A stretch of DNA of 31,161 bases from JBBDQZ01 sp040905705 (GTDB lineage Bacteria; Bacteroidota; Rhodothermia; Balneolales; Natronogracilivirgulaceae): the NCBI GenBank assembly GCA_040905705.1, contig JBBDQZ010000045.1, positions 1 through 31,161 on the forward strand, written 5' to 3'. Positions 7,200 to 15,364 of the stretch are shown here, piece after piece. Below the pieces are notes generated by a model. It ran no database searches and had not been told where the DNA came from. It worked only from the letters and a program-made list of their open reading frames with translations. Numbering within the stretch: the stretch's first letter is position 1; each line of letters opens with the position of its first letter. The translations under genes and the position numbers were made by a program.

Positions 7200-8270
7200 A
7201 TGATGTCCGATACGAATTCCGATACAAAAATGGTTTTGAATCAGGTGCAGCAATATTACGGCTCGGAACTGAAATCTCAAAAAGATTTAAAAACCAACGC
7301 ATGCTGTTCCAGCGAATCCATACCCGAACAGCATAAAGCCATATTGAAAGAAATTCATCCGGAGGTGCTTAATCGTTTTTATGGATGCGGATCTCCGATC
7401 CCTTTCGCTATAGAGAATTGTACCGTACTGGATTTGGGATGCGGTACCGGCCGTGATACCTATCTGGCTTCAAAACTGGTGGGTCCGAAGGGTTATGTAA
7501 TAGGAATTGATATGACCGATGAGCAACTGGAAGTGCCCCGAAAAGTTATGGACCAACAAATGGAGACTTTCGGGTTCGATCAACCCAATGTCTCTTTTCG
7601 GACCGGTTACATTGAAGATCTGGGTGAAGCCGGTATTAAAGATAATTCGGTGGATGTGGTGATTTCAAACTGTGTGATCAATCTGTCGCCCGACAAACAA
7701 CGTGTCATCTCCGAAATCTTCCGGGTACTGAAGCCCGGAGGAGAACTGTACTTTTCCGATGTCTTCGCTGATCGCAGAGTACCTGAACACCTTCGTGAGG
7801 ATCCGGTCCTTTATGGAGAATGTCTCTCCGGGGCTTTTTATACCGAAGATTTTCGTCGTTTAATGGCGGAACTCGGATGCCCGGATTATCGTATGACAAG
7901 TCAATCTCCGATTGAAATCCGCAATAACGAGATAGAACAGAAGGTCGGCATGATCCAATTCCAGTCCAGGACGCTACGCGCTTTCAAGCTGGAAAACCTG
8001 GAAGATATCTGCGAAGATTACGGCCAGGTGGCTGTCTACAACGGAACCATCGGGAAGACACCTCACCGGTTTGTGCTGGATGATCATCACGTTTTTGAGA
8101 CCGGGAAACCCGTCTTGGTGTGTGGCAATACCGCAGCCATGCTGGAGAAAACAAGATTTGGCAGTCATTTTCGGGTAGACGGTGACCGTTCGTTACACTA
8201 CGGTCCTTTTGACTGTGGCAATCAAAGCAACACAATGGATTCCGGAGAACAGCCCGGTACCTGCTGTTGA
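7200..8270 (+). CDS. arsM: ArsM, arsenite S-adenosylmethionine methyltransferase
   Basis: 356 residues. Motif I is VLDLGCGTGRD (76-86), and the conserved arsenic-binding cysteines are present: C35/C36 (NACCSS), C63 (YGCGSP), C158 (SNCVINL) and C208 (GECLSGAFY). The order and context match ArsM of bacteria and algae. It methylates As(III) to mono- and dimethyl forms and so feeds ArsS. The C-terminal extension (about 260-356) includes a further YGPFDCG and ends in CC; these tails may capture As(III). Two ATGs in tandem (7200 and 7203) are both possible. The phosphate-permease remnant begins 70 bases downstream. Confidence 0.95.
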   Translation: MMSDTNSDTKMVLNQVQQYYGSELKSQKDLKTNACCSSESIPEQHKAILKEIHPEVLNRFYGCGSPIPFAIENCTVLDLGCGTGRDTYLASKLVGPKGYVIGIDMTDEQLEVPRKVMDQQMETFGFDQPNVSFRTGYIEDLGEAGIKDNSVDVVISNCVINLSPDKQRVISEIFRVLKPGGELYFSDVFADRRVPEHLREDPVLYGECLSGAFYTEDFRRLMAELGCPDYRMTSQSPIEIRNNEIEQKVGMIQFQSRTLRAFKLENLEDICEDYGQVAVYNGTIGKTPHRFVLDDHHVFETGKPVLVCGNTAAMLEKTRFGSHFRVDGDRSLHYGPFDCGNQSNTMDSGEQPGTCC

Positions 8271-8340
8271 GTACAATGTTCCTGCATGCTTTGCAGATGT
8301 TAACCTTTTTGAATTATTAGGTCATACATAATAGATCGTA

Positions 8341-8634
8341 ATGCTTTTGATCCTTCTGTTTATTGCCACGCTTCTGGTAGCCTGGTTCAACGGAGCTAAT
8401 GACAACTTCAATTGAATGTATCGGCACTTACTGGCTTTTTTTTCTTCCATTGATGTGAGTCCAGTAATGGAGATCGTTGTGGGAGAAGCCTCATCATATC
8501 TATTCAATAACCATCCTTCACAGAATCAAGCAAATGAAGATTGGTGTGTTTGCGCCGGTGAGTCACTTCTGGCTGCCAATTCGGTACAAGCAGAAAGCGC
8601 TTTGCTTGCCGGAGTTATCTTTGTTTTATTATAG
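8341..8634 (+). pseudogene. Remnant of a PiT-family inorganic phosphate transporter
   Basis: ATG at 8341 reads LLILLFIATLLVAWFNGANDNF, the unmistakable first helix of PiT (Pho4) permeases with its NGANDNF signature, then hits TGA at 8413. The same frame continues after the stop with a short hydrophobic piece, SPVMEIVVG, and a Cys-bearing stretch, NEDWCVCAGE, of the kind found in the internal loop of this permease type, ending at 8634. The several hundred residues that should lie between and after are gone. PiT permeases carry phosphate and arsenate, and often sit next to arsM/arsS, so this was probably the last gene of the arsenosugar operon. Confidence 0.65.
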
Positions 8635-8714
8635 GGGATTCAACCAATTGTTTTACCCGAATCCCAGTATGTGTTCTCAATTATCCAGGCAATTTACAGA
8701 GACATGATATATAA

Positions 8715-8758
8715 TCGACACAATAGGCCACGATCATTTAAGGCACCTATTGTGTCGA
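8715..8758. repeat. 13-bp perfect inverted repeat
   Basis: TCGACACAATAGG (8715-8727) pairs with CCTATTGTGTCGA (8746-8758) around 18 bases, followed by A's on the plus strand. It lies between two gene remnants. It may be a terminator left from the lost permease gene, or the ends of a small deleted element. Confidence 0.6.
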
Positions 8759-8802
8759 AAAAATGTCATTTGTGAGGTGACCAATTTCTGTCACTCTGAT
8801 TG

Positions 8803-8908
8803 TTACGTCGAACTGTTTGTATTGAACAACTCCCGATTGATGAAGCAAAGATATGCAAACACATAGATCCAGTGGTGTACCAGTGAACCAATGGCCATAT
8901 CCATACCG
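8803..8908 (-). pseudogene. Fragment duplicating the C-terminal third of the 2998-3441 membrane protein
   Basis: The minus strand reads MDMAIGSLVHHWIYVFAYL…FINRELFNT, against VDMAVGSLVRHWIYVLPYL…FINRELFDT in the intact gene. At DNA level 8825-8908 and 3035-3118 align without gaps at about 71 of 84 bases (hand count). Upstream of the match the frame loses all likeness to the gene and there are no further membrane segments, so this is a truncated copy. Confidence 0.8.
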
Positions 8909-9144
8909 GCAGGCGGTTCGAAAAACGATATAAAATCGATCCAAAATCCATCCTGAGCCCCACTCATTGTCAAACCCCTGAACACCTTTTACTGGTAATT
9001 GCACTTTGAAGTCACTATTTTTTAGCTTGGAAAATGGTCCATATTCTCCATATTCTCCATATTCATAGACAGATTCACGGACTCCCTGAGCGCGTACCAC
9101 AAATATCCAATCCGGGTGCAACGATTTATCGTAATTATATTACA
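8909..9144. other. Leader of the ECF sigma operon, with a short tandem repeat
   Basis: About 235 bases with no supported gene. A nine-base unit CCATATTCT is repeated almost three times in tandem (about 9038-9063). No convincing ECF-type promoter could be picked by eye. Confidence 0.35.
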
Positions 9145-9762
9145 ATGAGTATATTAATCTTGTTGTCGGTTTTAAATCGAAAAAGCCATGATGAAAATGA
9201 ATCTCTGCTCTTAACTCGTATAGCTGAAGGCGATGAAGAAGCTCTTGCACGACTGTATGATCTCTATTCAGGCATCCTGTTTGGTTTGATCAGAACGATT
9301 GTCAAAAACAGTGAAACAGCAGAAGATCTTCTGCAAGAGATTTTTCTACTGATCTGGAAACGCGCTGCAAGTTTCGATCCCTCGAAAGGATCGGTATATA
9401 CATGGCTGATAACGCTTACACGCAATAAATCCATTGACAAGATCCGAAGTAAATCGTACCGGATGCAACAACAGCACCTTTCGGACGAGCAGGCAATGCC
9501 GTTTTCAATACTTGTCTCCAACGAAAAATCACCGCACGAATCGATGTGGTTGGACGAGAAAACGGAGATTATAAAAAATGCTTTGAACAAAATTCCGGCC
9601 AAACAACGTAAAGTGATTGAAATTGCCTTCTATGAGGGTCTTTCTCAGTCAAAAATTTCCGAAATGTACCATATCCCTCTCGGCACAGTGAAAACCCGGA
9701 TGCGACAGGGGCTGGAAAAACTGCAGGTACTTTTGAAAAACAGTGAAGAGATGTTAAGATGA
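9145..9762 (+). CDS. ECF-type RNA polymerase sigma factor (SigK-like)
   Basis: 205 residues. Region 2 runs from about residue 30 to 100 (ARLYDLYSGILFGL…ETAEDLLQEIFLLIW) and region 4 from about 145 to 195 (IPAKQRKVIEIAFYEGLSQSK…GTVKTRMRQGLEKL). ATG at 9145 is chosen; an open frame further upstream has no sigma likeness. The gene overlaps its downstream neighbour by four bases (ATGA). That neighbour is an RskA-type membrane anti-sigma factor, so the pair should respond to an envelope or redox signal. The third gene of the unit, an exported thioredoxin-like protein, is a likely target or sensor partner. Confidence 0.93.
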   Translation: MSILILLSVLNRKSHDENESLLLTRIAEGDEEALARLYDLYSGILFGLIRTIVKNSETAEDLLQEIFLLIWKRAASFDPSKGSVYTWLITLTRNKSIDKIRSKSYRMQQQHLSDEQAMPFSILVSNEKSPHESMWLDEKTEIIKNALNKIPAKQRKVIEIAFYEGLSQSKISEMYHIPLGTVKTRMRQGLEKLQVLLKNSEEMLR

Positions 9763-10577
9763 GAAACCATAAAGAATTTCGGGAAACTTGCGTAGCTTAT
9801 GTTCTCGGCACTCTTGAAGATAAAGAGCGGGAAGATTTTGAGTTGTTTCTGCATCGGCAAGCCGATCAAAACCACTTGGAAATATACCGGGAATTGCGAG
9901 ATACAGCGATGCTGCTTCCTCTGGCGGTTCGCCAAAATCCACCGGAGCATCTTCGGAAACAGCTCCTCGATGCCATTCAGGCACAGCACCAACACACTCA
10001 ACAATCGACCTCAAAACCCCGGGTGTTAAGACTGTATCGCAGTCTTGGACTCCATAAACCCGCTGTGGCCCTGCTGACGTTGGCCGCCTTGCTGCTACTT
10101 GGTTTCGGATTGATGATCTACAGTTTTATGTTGCATCAACATCTTGATGATCGGCAGAAACCCGTGGTCGAACTCCACGACGAATTGACCATAATGCAGG
10201 CATACCTGGGCATCCTGGAATCACAGCAACTCGAATATGTCTATCTGGACGGAGCTGATCATGTCTCAGCGGCCTTCGGAAGACTGATCTGCGACCTGGA
10301 CCAGAAGCGGGCCTTGTTACAGATTTCCAACCTGCCTCCTCTGCCCCATGACAAGGCCTATCAACTCTGGGCGATCAAAAACGGCCAGGTGATTAACAAA
10401 GGTGTTGTCGCTCCCAGAGAGGACCGCGTCCACAACTTTTTCCTGTTTCGTGAATTCGAAATCGAAGATCCGTCGGAGGCAGAAAGCGTTTATTTCGCCA
10501 TCACCCTGGAACCCGCAACCGGCGAAAACGAGCCGTCGGGAGAAATGCTGATGCGTGGCTCTCCCGTCATGCTCTGA
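9759..10577 (+). CDS. RskA-like membrane anti-sigma factor
   Basis: 272 residues. The N-terminal 90 residues (TCVAYVLGTLEDKEREDFE…) match the sigma-binding domain of anti-sigma-K factors. One membrane helix lies at about 103-127 (AVALLTLAALLLLGFGLMIY), and the periplasmic domain carries the RskA-C pattern (LLQISNLPPLPHDKAYQLWAI and VYFAITLEP). It lacks the HxxxCxxC zinc site of ZAS-type anti-sigmas; the only nearby Cys is C11. It holds the ECF factor at the membrane until the periplasmic part is cut or changed. The start overlaps the sigma stop, indicating coupled translation. Confidence 0.9.
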   Translation: MRNHKEFRETCVAYVLGTLEDKEREDFELFLHRQADQNHLEIYRELRDTAMLLPLAVRQNPPEHLRKQLLDAIQAQHQHTQQSTSKPRVLRLYRSLGLHKPAVALLTLAALLLLGFGLMIYSFMLHQHLDDRQKPVVELHDELTIMQAYLGILESQQLEYVYLDGADHVSAAFGRLICDLDQKRALLQISNLPPLPHDKAYQLWAIKNGQVINKGVVAPREDRVHNFFLFREFEIEDPSEAESVYFAITLEPATGENEPSGEMLMRGSPVML

Positions 10578-10616
10578 CGCACCCGGTTATACCAATCCAG
10601 CCGGAGGCAAACATCC

Positions 10617-11204
10617 ATGAACCCGCAAACCTTCTTTTATTGCCACATTAGCCAAAGGGTATTCCGAAAGATTTCCCGAAATGCTTTATCTCTCATACTG
10701 TCCGTCATCTTGTTGGGAGCCTTGGTGTCCATTACTGCTGTAAAGGGTGCTTCCGACGAAGACGAAAACGACGAGCGGAATGATGCGGTCGTATGGCACA
10801 CGTTTGACGAAGCACAACAAAAAGCGGCCGGGGAACCCAAGCCGTTGTTCATTTTCGTGGAGGCGGACTGGTGCCTTCCCTGCAAACGGATGAAAAGAAA
10901 CGTCTTCTCCCGGAAGGAGATCAGCCGCCTCCTTAATGAGCTTTATTACGCCGTCAGCATCGATGTGGATTCCCGGCAAAAGCTGACTTTCAGGGGGACG
11001 TCGCTCAGCGAACGATCCTTTGCACGTCAAATGGAAGTTACCACCACCCCGACCATGATCTTTCTGGTGCCGGACGGAACCGAACTGGGGCGGCGTCCGG
11101 GTGCCCTGGAACGTGATGAACTCGCAACATTACTGCAATATGTGGATTCGGACCATTTCGGGAATATCTCTCTGGATGAATTCGAAAAAAAAGAACTTCC
11201 ATAG
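10617..11204 (+). CDS. Exported thioredoxin-fold protein
   Basis: 195 residues. An unusually long basic N-terminus leads into a hydrophobic export segment (about 24-43, ALSLILSVILLGALVSIT), then a thioredoxin fold with the active site EADWCLPCKRM (C86, C89) and the cis-proline region TTTPTMIFL. The extra residues between the active site and cis-Pro fit the Thioredoxin_7/SoxW-like group of periplasmic thiol proteins. GGAGG lies nine bases before the ATG. It is 39 bases behind the anti-sigma gene, so it is likely part of the same operon. It probably reduces or repairs envelope disulphides. The membrane helix may be an anchor rather than a cleaved signal. Confidence 0.88.
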   Translation: MNPQTFFYCHISQRVFRKISRNALSLILSVILLGALVSITAVKGASDEDENDERNDAVVWHTFDEAQQKAAGEPKPLFIFVEADWCLPCKRMKRNVFSRKEISRLLNELYYAVSIDVDSRQKLTFRGTSLSERSFARQMEVTTTPTMIFLVPDGTELGRRPGALERDELATLLQYVDSDHFGNISLDEFEKKELP

Positions 11205-11266
11205 TCGGGCGGCGGAAGTTGGGCGTTGACCTCTCTGGTGCCTTCGTATCAGCAGAACAGATAAGT

Positions 11267-12988
11267 TCATGAGAGCATTGAAACAGTAGTATGGGCGGAA
11301 GTGGAACCTTTTGCCTCTGATGGCTGAAACTCCATCTGAAAAACAGTCCCGCTCTTCTCCGTCAATTCAAAGGATATTTCGGCTTTTAATTGTGCGGCCA
11401 GCGTCCTGACCAGCGTCATGCCGAGGGAGGAGGACTCACTGACATTGAAGTTTTCCGGGAGACCAGCTCCATTATCTTCGATGGTTAAGCGAATCCCGTC
11501 ATCCCCGGACTTAAACAGGCTAATATGGATCTCTCCAGTCTCTAAACCATGAAAAGCGTGTTTATAGGCATTGACCAGCACTTCATTGACCAAAATGGCC
11601 AATGGTATCGACTGGTTTACATTCAATGAGATTTCCTCGATATGGCAATGGAGAGTAATCATTTTGTCCGGAGAACTATAGGTATCCGCGATCATCCTGG
11701 TTAGTTGTTCCATATAACTGCGGACATTGACGTGTAAAAAATCCTTGAACTCATAGAGCTTTTCGTGAACGAGCGCAATCGAGTGGATTCGTGAAATGCT
11801 CCTCCGGAGCGCCTGAACGAGCCGGTCATCGCTCCCGTTTGCCGTTTCCATCTCAAGAAGACCGGCTACTACAGCAAGATTATTTTTTACCCGATGATGA
11901 ATCTCGGCCAGCAGTATCTCTTTTTCTTTGAGTGACCGATTGATCTCCTGCTCGTACTTCTTGCGGGCAGTCACATCCAGGGCATAAACATGAAAGACCT
12001 CCTTCTCATCCACACGATGGATGATCTGTTCATAATACCGTTCTCCGATCTTTACCTCCTTGTGCATCGTTTGGGGAATCTCCCGGTCCAGCATGTAAAG
12101 ACATGCTTCAACTTCTTTAAGAAAGGGGTGGCGGAGGCTGGTCATATCCGGAAAGCTTGCGGCAGTGGCAGGATTACGATAGGTAACGATACCGTTGAAA
12201 TCAACTTCCACCACAGGGACAGGATTCAGCTCCGGGAACTTGGCAAGATGATTCCGCTCTTTCAATGTGGAGGCAAGCTGTCCGGTCATTTTGTACCAGT
12301 AAAAGGCGATCCACAATGCAAATAGAATTAGCACAAAGACGGCAAGCCCGACAACTGCTTGTACCCGCGACCGAAGCCACTCTGATGACTTGCCAAGCTG
12401 AATGAGAATGTTCTGTGCTTCGACAGTAAGTGAAGTGTCTATCTTTCGTATCCATTCCAGTTCTGCAGCAAGCTCTTGCTCGGAAGACTTGTCCTGACGG
12501 AATCGGTGCTGCAATGTATAAGCAGCCTCCTCAATCACGTCGATTTTTTCTCCGCACTCTTCCCACATGGCCTTAGAAGCGGTAAAATGCTCGAGCGACC
12601 CAAGATAACGCCCTACAGAAGCCATATTATTAATCATTACATCTGACACTTCAAGTGCGGATAGCCCTTTGCTGACGAAGGCCACATCCGGATTTTTAGT
12701 ACGGAGTTCGTCAATAGCACTGCGAATAGCATGGACCTGATCGATTCGGTTCTGAAACTTGTGAAAGTCCTTTTCATCCTGTGTTCGAACATAGATGTAC
12801 AGATCGTTCACCGCATTTTTCTGGCTCTGCGTCCACTGGGCATTCACAGCCGTAAACGTCTGGGTAGCCGAAATGATATTGATCCCTTCAAAAAGCAGAT
12901 ACAGGAAAAAACCCAAGAGCACTGAAAACACAACCAACAGCGCAATGATCTTGTTTTTCCACGTTTGATTGCTGAGGACACTTTGCAT
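11267..12988 (-). CDS. Membrane sensor histidine kinase, HisKA_2/HWE type, orphan
   Basis: 573 residues. Two membrane helices (about 13-35 and 205-230) flank a helical periplasmic domain of about 170 residues with the look of a four-helix sensor. Then come a PAS-like segment (PVPVVEVDFNGIVTYRNPA), the phospho-acceptor helix EIHHRVKNNLAVVAGLLEME, and the ATPase lobe with LAILVNEVLVNAYKHAF, EDNGAGLP and SLGMTLVRTLAAQL. ATG at 12988 is set by AAGGAG a few bases upstream and lies one base after the DUF3179 stop, so it is the last gene of the five-gene operon. No response regulator is present in the window. Confidence 0.92.
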   Translation of the reverse strand: MQSVLSNQTWKNKIIALLVVFSVLLGFFLYLLFEGINIISATQTFTAVNAQWTQSQKNAVNDLYIYVRTQDEKDFHKFQNRIDQVHAIRSAIDELRTKNPDVAFVSKGLSALEVSDVMINNMASVGRYLGSLEHFTASKAMWEECGEKIDVIEEAAYTLQHRFRQDKSSEQELAAELEWIRKIDTSLTVEAQNILIQLGKSSEWLRSRVQAVVGLAVFVLILFALWIAFYWYKMTGQLASTLKERNHLAKFPELNPVPVVEVDFNGIVTYRNPATAASFPDMTSLRHPFLKEVEACLYMLDREIPQTMHKEVKIGERYYEQIIHRVDEKEVFHVYALDVTARKKYEQEINRSLKEKEILLAEIHHRVKNNLAVVAGLLEMETANGSDDRLVQALRRSISRIHSIALVHEKLYEFKDFLHVNVRSYMEQLTRMIADTYSSPDKMITLHCHIEEISLNVNQSIPLAILVNEVLVNAYKHAFHGLETGEIHISLFKSGDDGIRLTIEDNGAGLPENFNVSESSSLGMTLVRTLAAQLKAEISFELTEKSGTVFQMEFQPSEAKGSTSAHTTVSMLS

Positions 12989-12989
12989 A

Positions 12990-14186
12990 TCACTCTCCTT
13001 TATATATTTCCAGGCCCGGGTAAAAATCGGCCCAGGCAAACCAGTAACCAGTGTAGGACCGGGCCGGAGTGAGCCGCTCTCCTGTACGCGGGCCCTTCAC
13101 AGCATAACCGAATATATCCCAGTAGTTGCCTTCGTCATCCATCAGGATTTCCGGAAGCTTATCCTGAACCGCCACAAATGACAGGCGGGTACCGTCCGGC
13201 AAGGTACGCCGGAAGGCCGCTGCAAAGTTTTTACCTGAACTCCCGACGATCAGATATTCCTGATCGCCGATCCGGTCTTCAATCATTTCCACCCCTTCGG
13301 CGAAATCATCGATAGGATAGACCCGAACGGATGCCGACTCATCGGCAGGAACCTCCCCGATAATCCCGTGCACACGCACCTTTTTGTTCAGGCGACCGTC
13401 GGGGTTACTAACGGGAAAAAGTATCCGGGTGTCGTCGGTGAGGTAGAATTGACCGTAGGCAAAGCCTGAATAGTTCCGTTGAAAACCCGTCTCTGTGGTC
13501 AAAACTTTCGAATCGGGATACCACGCAAGCCAATTTTCCCATGTCGTTTCCAGTACCTGATGGATTTCGATGTCCGTCTCAGAAAATGTACCTTTAACAC
13601 TGCGCAGCTGCATTTGTGACCAGTGGCTGTCGGTAAAGCGGTCATAAGCAATCAAATTATTACGGAACAGTAATCCGGATACGCCAAATTCGATCGCTTC
13701 ACCTTTCAATTTGCGATCCCAGGCTATTGCGGTTCCTGTCAACGGACAGTGCGTGAAGGCCACCGCTTCCTCTTCGAATTGATCGTTGACAATCTCGTGC
13801 CAATCCAGAATCTGGTGAGGATAGGCACGCACGTCACCACCGATGTTGACCGCTGCGACAAGACGCTCGTCCCCGACATATTCGATCGCGTTGGCAGAGA
13901 CGAACTGGGGTGCGTCGATCGAAGGAATCCCGTCCTTGCCTGGGCCTCCATCAAAAATCTCGTTCAGAGGAATGAGCCAATCTCCGGACGAAAAGCCGGT
14001 ATCGTCGCCTCCAAAAATCCCGCCACCCGGGGAGTCACAGCTGCCGATCATTACAGAGGTCAAAACTGCCACAAACCAAAACGTCCAGACTGTGTCACCG
14101 GACGATGTTGTGTTTCCGGTCAGGTCGTTGCTACGGACAGAATCCAAGACCGCCGGATTGTTGACTGATTCAATCATTTTTTCCAT
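12990..14186 (-). CDS. DUF3179 domain lipoprotein
   Basis: 398 residues. The DUF3179 signatures are clear: DWLIPLNEIFDGGPGKDGIP, AYPHQILDWHEIVND, FTHCPLTGTAIAW and the C-terminal FVAVQDKLPE. The function of DUF3179 is unknown. The protein has a lipobox-like VMIGSC (C50) after a hydrophobic stretch, which suggests anchoring in the envelope, but about 30 polar residues stand before that stretch, which is unusual for a lipoprotein. AGGAG lies seven bases before ATG 14186. It overlaps the end of the barrel gene by 17 bases and is followed one base later by the kinase. The lone Cys in HCPLTG may bind metal or heme; this is a guess. Confidence 0.9.
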   Translation of the reverse strand: MEKMIESVNNPAVLDSVRSNDLTGNTTSSGDTVWTFWFVAVLTSVMIGSCDSPGGGIFGGDDTGFSSGDWLIPLNEIFDGGPGKDGIPSIDAPQFVSANAIEYVGDERLVAAVNIGGDVRAYPHQILDWHEIVNDQFEEEAVAFTHCPLTGTAIAWDRKLKGEAIEFGVSGLLFRNNLIAYDRFTDSHWSQMQLRSVKGTFSETDIEIHQVLETTWENWLAWYPDSKVLTTETGFQRNYSGFAYGQFYLTDDTRILFPVSNPDGRLNKKVRVHGIIGEVPADESASVRVYPIDDFAEGVEMIEDRIGDQEYLIVGSSGKNFAAAFRRTLPDGTRLSFVAVQDKLPEILMDDEGNYWDIFGYAVKGPRTGERLTPARSYTGYWFAWADFYPGLEIYKGE

Positions 14187-15312
14187 GGATAAACTCCTGT
14201 TCGCTGCTATTGAAGTTAAAAAAAACAGACCCGCTCACCGCCCATGAAGTGGTCGGCTGGGTGCCGTTGAGATACTGATAAACGGGAATACGGCCGGAAA
14301 TACGCGCTGAAACCCAGTCGGTGACACCGACATTTAGCATGGATTCCACATTGAGCCATTTCCCGCCCGTATTGGGCAGATTGTTTCCGTTCAATTGATC
14401 GGAGGACGTGGAACGATAGCCGAGCAGTATCATGTAGGACAAACGCTCCCCTATCTGATTCGATACTCCCAGTTTTGAAACCAGCTCATTGCCGAACCGA
14501 TACCGGTCGTCCGCCGCAAACCTTTCGTTCGTTCCGGTATGACGATAGGAATGATGCCAGAGGAGTTTGGCTGCCGTATACGGCAGCAGGGATAACAATA
14601 CCTCTGACCAGAATACACCATCCCAGGCGCCGGTGCCAGGCTGCATATCGGCATTCAGGGCGATCCCGTTTTCTTCAAGCGATGTGGTGCCGATCGGCGC
14701 TTTGGCACCGGATCCTATGACGACATGCACAGGGTTCCAGAGCGTCTGCTGCATCAGCACGTATTTAAGCAGAATCAACCCGTCGCCAACTCCCTGCGTA
14801 GTTAGGGTTCGGGTACCGCCGGGATGCTGAAGTCCGGTCGTCCGGTGTTTTTCCACATGGGTCGCCGTCCCAGAAACACTCAGACGATCGGTGATGCCGT
14901 AATGCATTTCAAGAAGCGCCGATTGCGTGGACCTGATCGCCTCGTTGTTGACCATCGACCGGCTGTTGCTATATAGTGCCGAGATATCGTGGTATTCATA
15001 GGTGATGCCCAATAGCAGATTCCCTTTCGTGGATGCCCCGGAACTTTGCGAACTGATCAGCGGAGTTCCTGCACAACTGCAGGTTTGAGCTTTCAGAAAG
15101 GTGTTGGGAATCACTGCCAACAAGCCCATCAGCAAAACCATTCGTGTGCCGGACAGAACCGGCTTTTCCCGCTTTTTTGTCCATTTTTTCTGTTCCGTTG
15201 TCCATTTTCTCTCCGTTGCTAACAGTTGTTTCCGTTCTGCTGGCAACGTCCGCAACCTGTTTAAAGGATATCCCGTCTTTGCAACCATCATCGTATCTGT
15301 TTTGAGTGACAT
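14170..15312 (-). CDS. Outer-membrane beta-barrel protein (transporter/porin-like), function unknown
   Basis: About 380 residues from ATG 15312. After an export segment (MVLLMGLLAVIPNTFLKAQ) the mature part begins TCSCAGTPL and shows alternating polar/hydrophobic strands with aromatic girdles (LLLGITYEYHDIS, ALLEMHYGITDRLSVS, WLNVESMLNVGVTDWVSA) ending in WAVSGSVFFNF, as in barrels of the phenol-degradation MetA or transporter class. The start is uncertain: from 15312 about 50 charged residues precede the signal, and the first frame codon overlaps the flavoprotein stop. The CSC motif just after the cleavage point could bind a metal. It is third in an operon with overlapping neighbours on both sides. 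Confidence 0.75.
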   Translation of the reverse strand: MSLKTDTMMVAKTGYPLNRLRTLPAERKQLLATERKWTTEQKKWTKKREKPVLSGTRMVLLMGLLAVIPNTFLKAQTCSCAGTPLISSQSSGASTKGNLLLGITYEYHDISALYSNSRSMVNNEAIRSTQSALLEMHYGITDRLSVSGTATHVEKHRTTGLQHPGGTRTLTTQGVGDGLILLKYVLMQQTLWNPVHVVIGSGAKAPIGTTSLEENGIALNADMQPGTGAWDGVFWSEVLLSLLPYTAAKLLWHHSYRHTGTNERFAADDRYRFGNELVSKLGVSNQIGERLSYMILLGYRSTSSDQLNGNNLPNTGGKWLNVESMLNVGVTDWVSARISGRIPVYQYLNGTQPTTSWAVSGSVFFNFNSSEQEFIHGKND

Positions 15313-15364
15313 CGTTCTCACTGCACGGGTTTGCAGGCTTGCCCTTCCACCACATGGAACATCC

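Noticed and set aside
9038..9063. Tandem CCATATTCT as a possible CRISPR or operator array
   Set aside because: Less than three copies of nine bases with no spacers; simple sequence repeat only.
8747..9121. 124-codon minus-strand frame
   Set aside because: It crosses the truncated membrane-gene fragment in a different frame and the short tandem repeat (YGEYGEYG); no domain sense.
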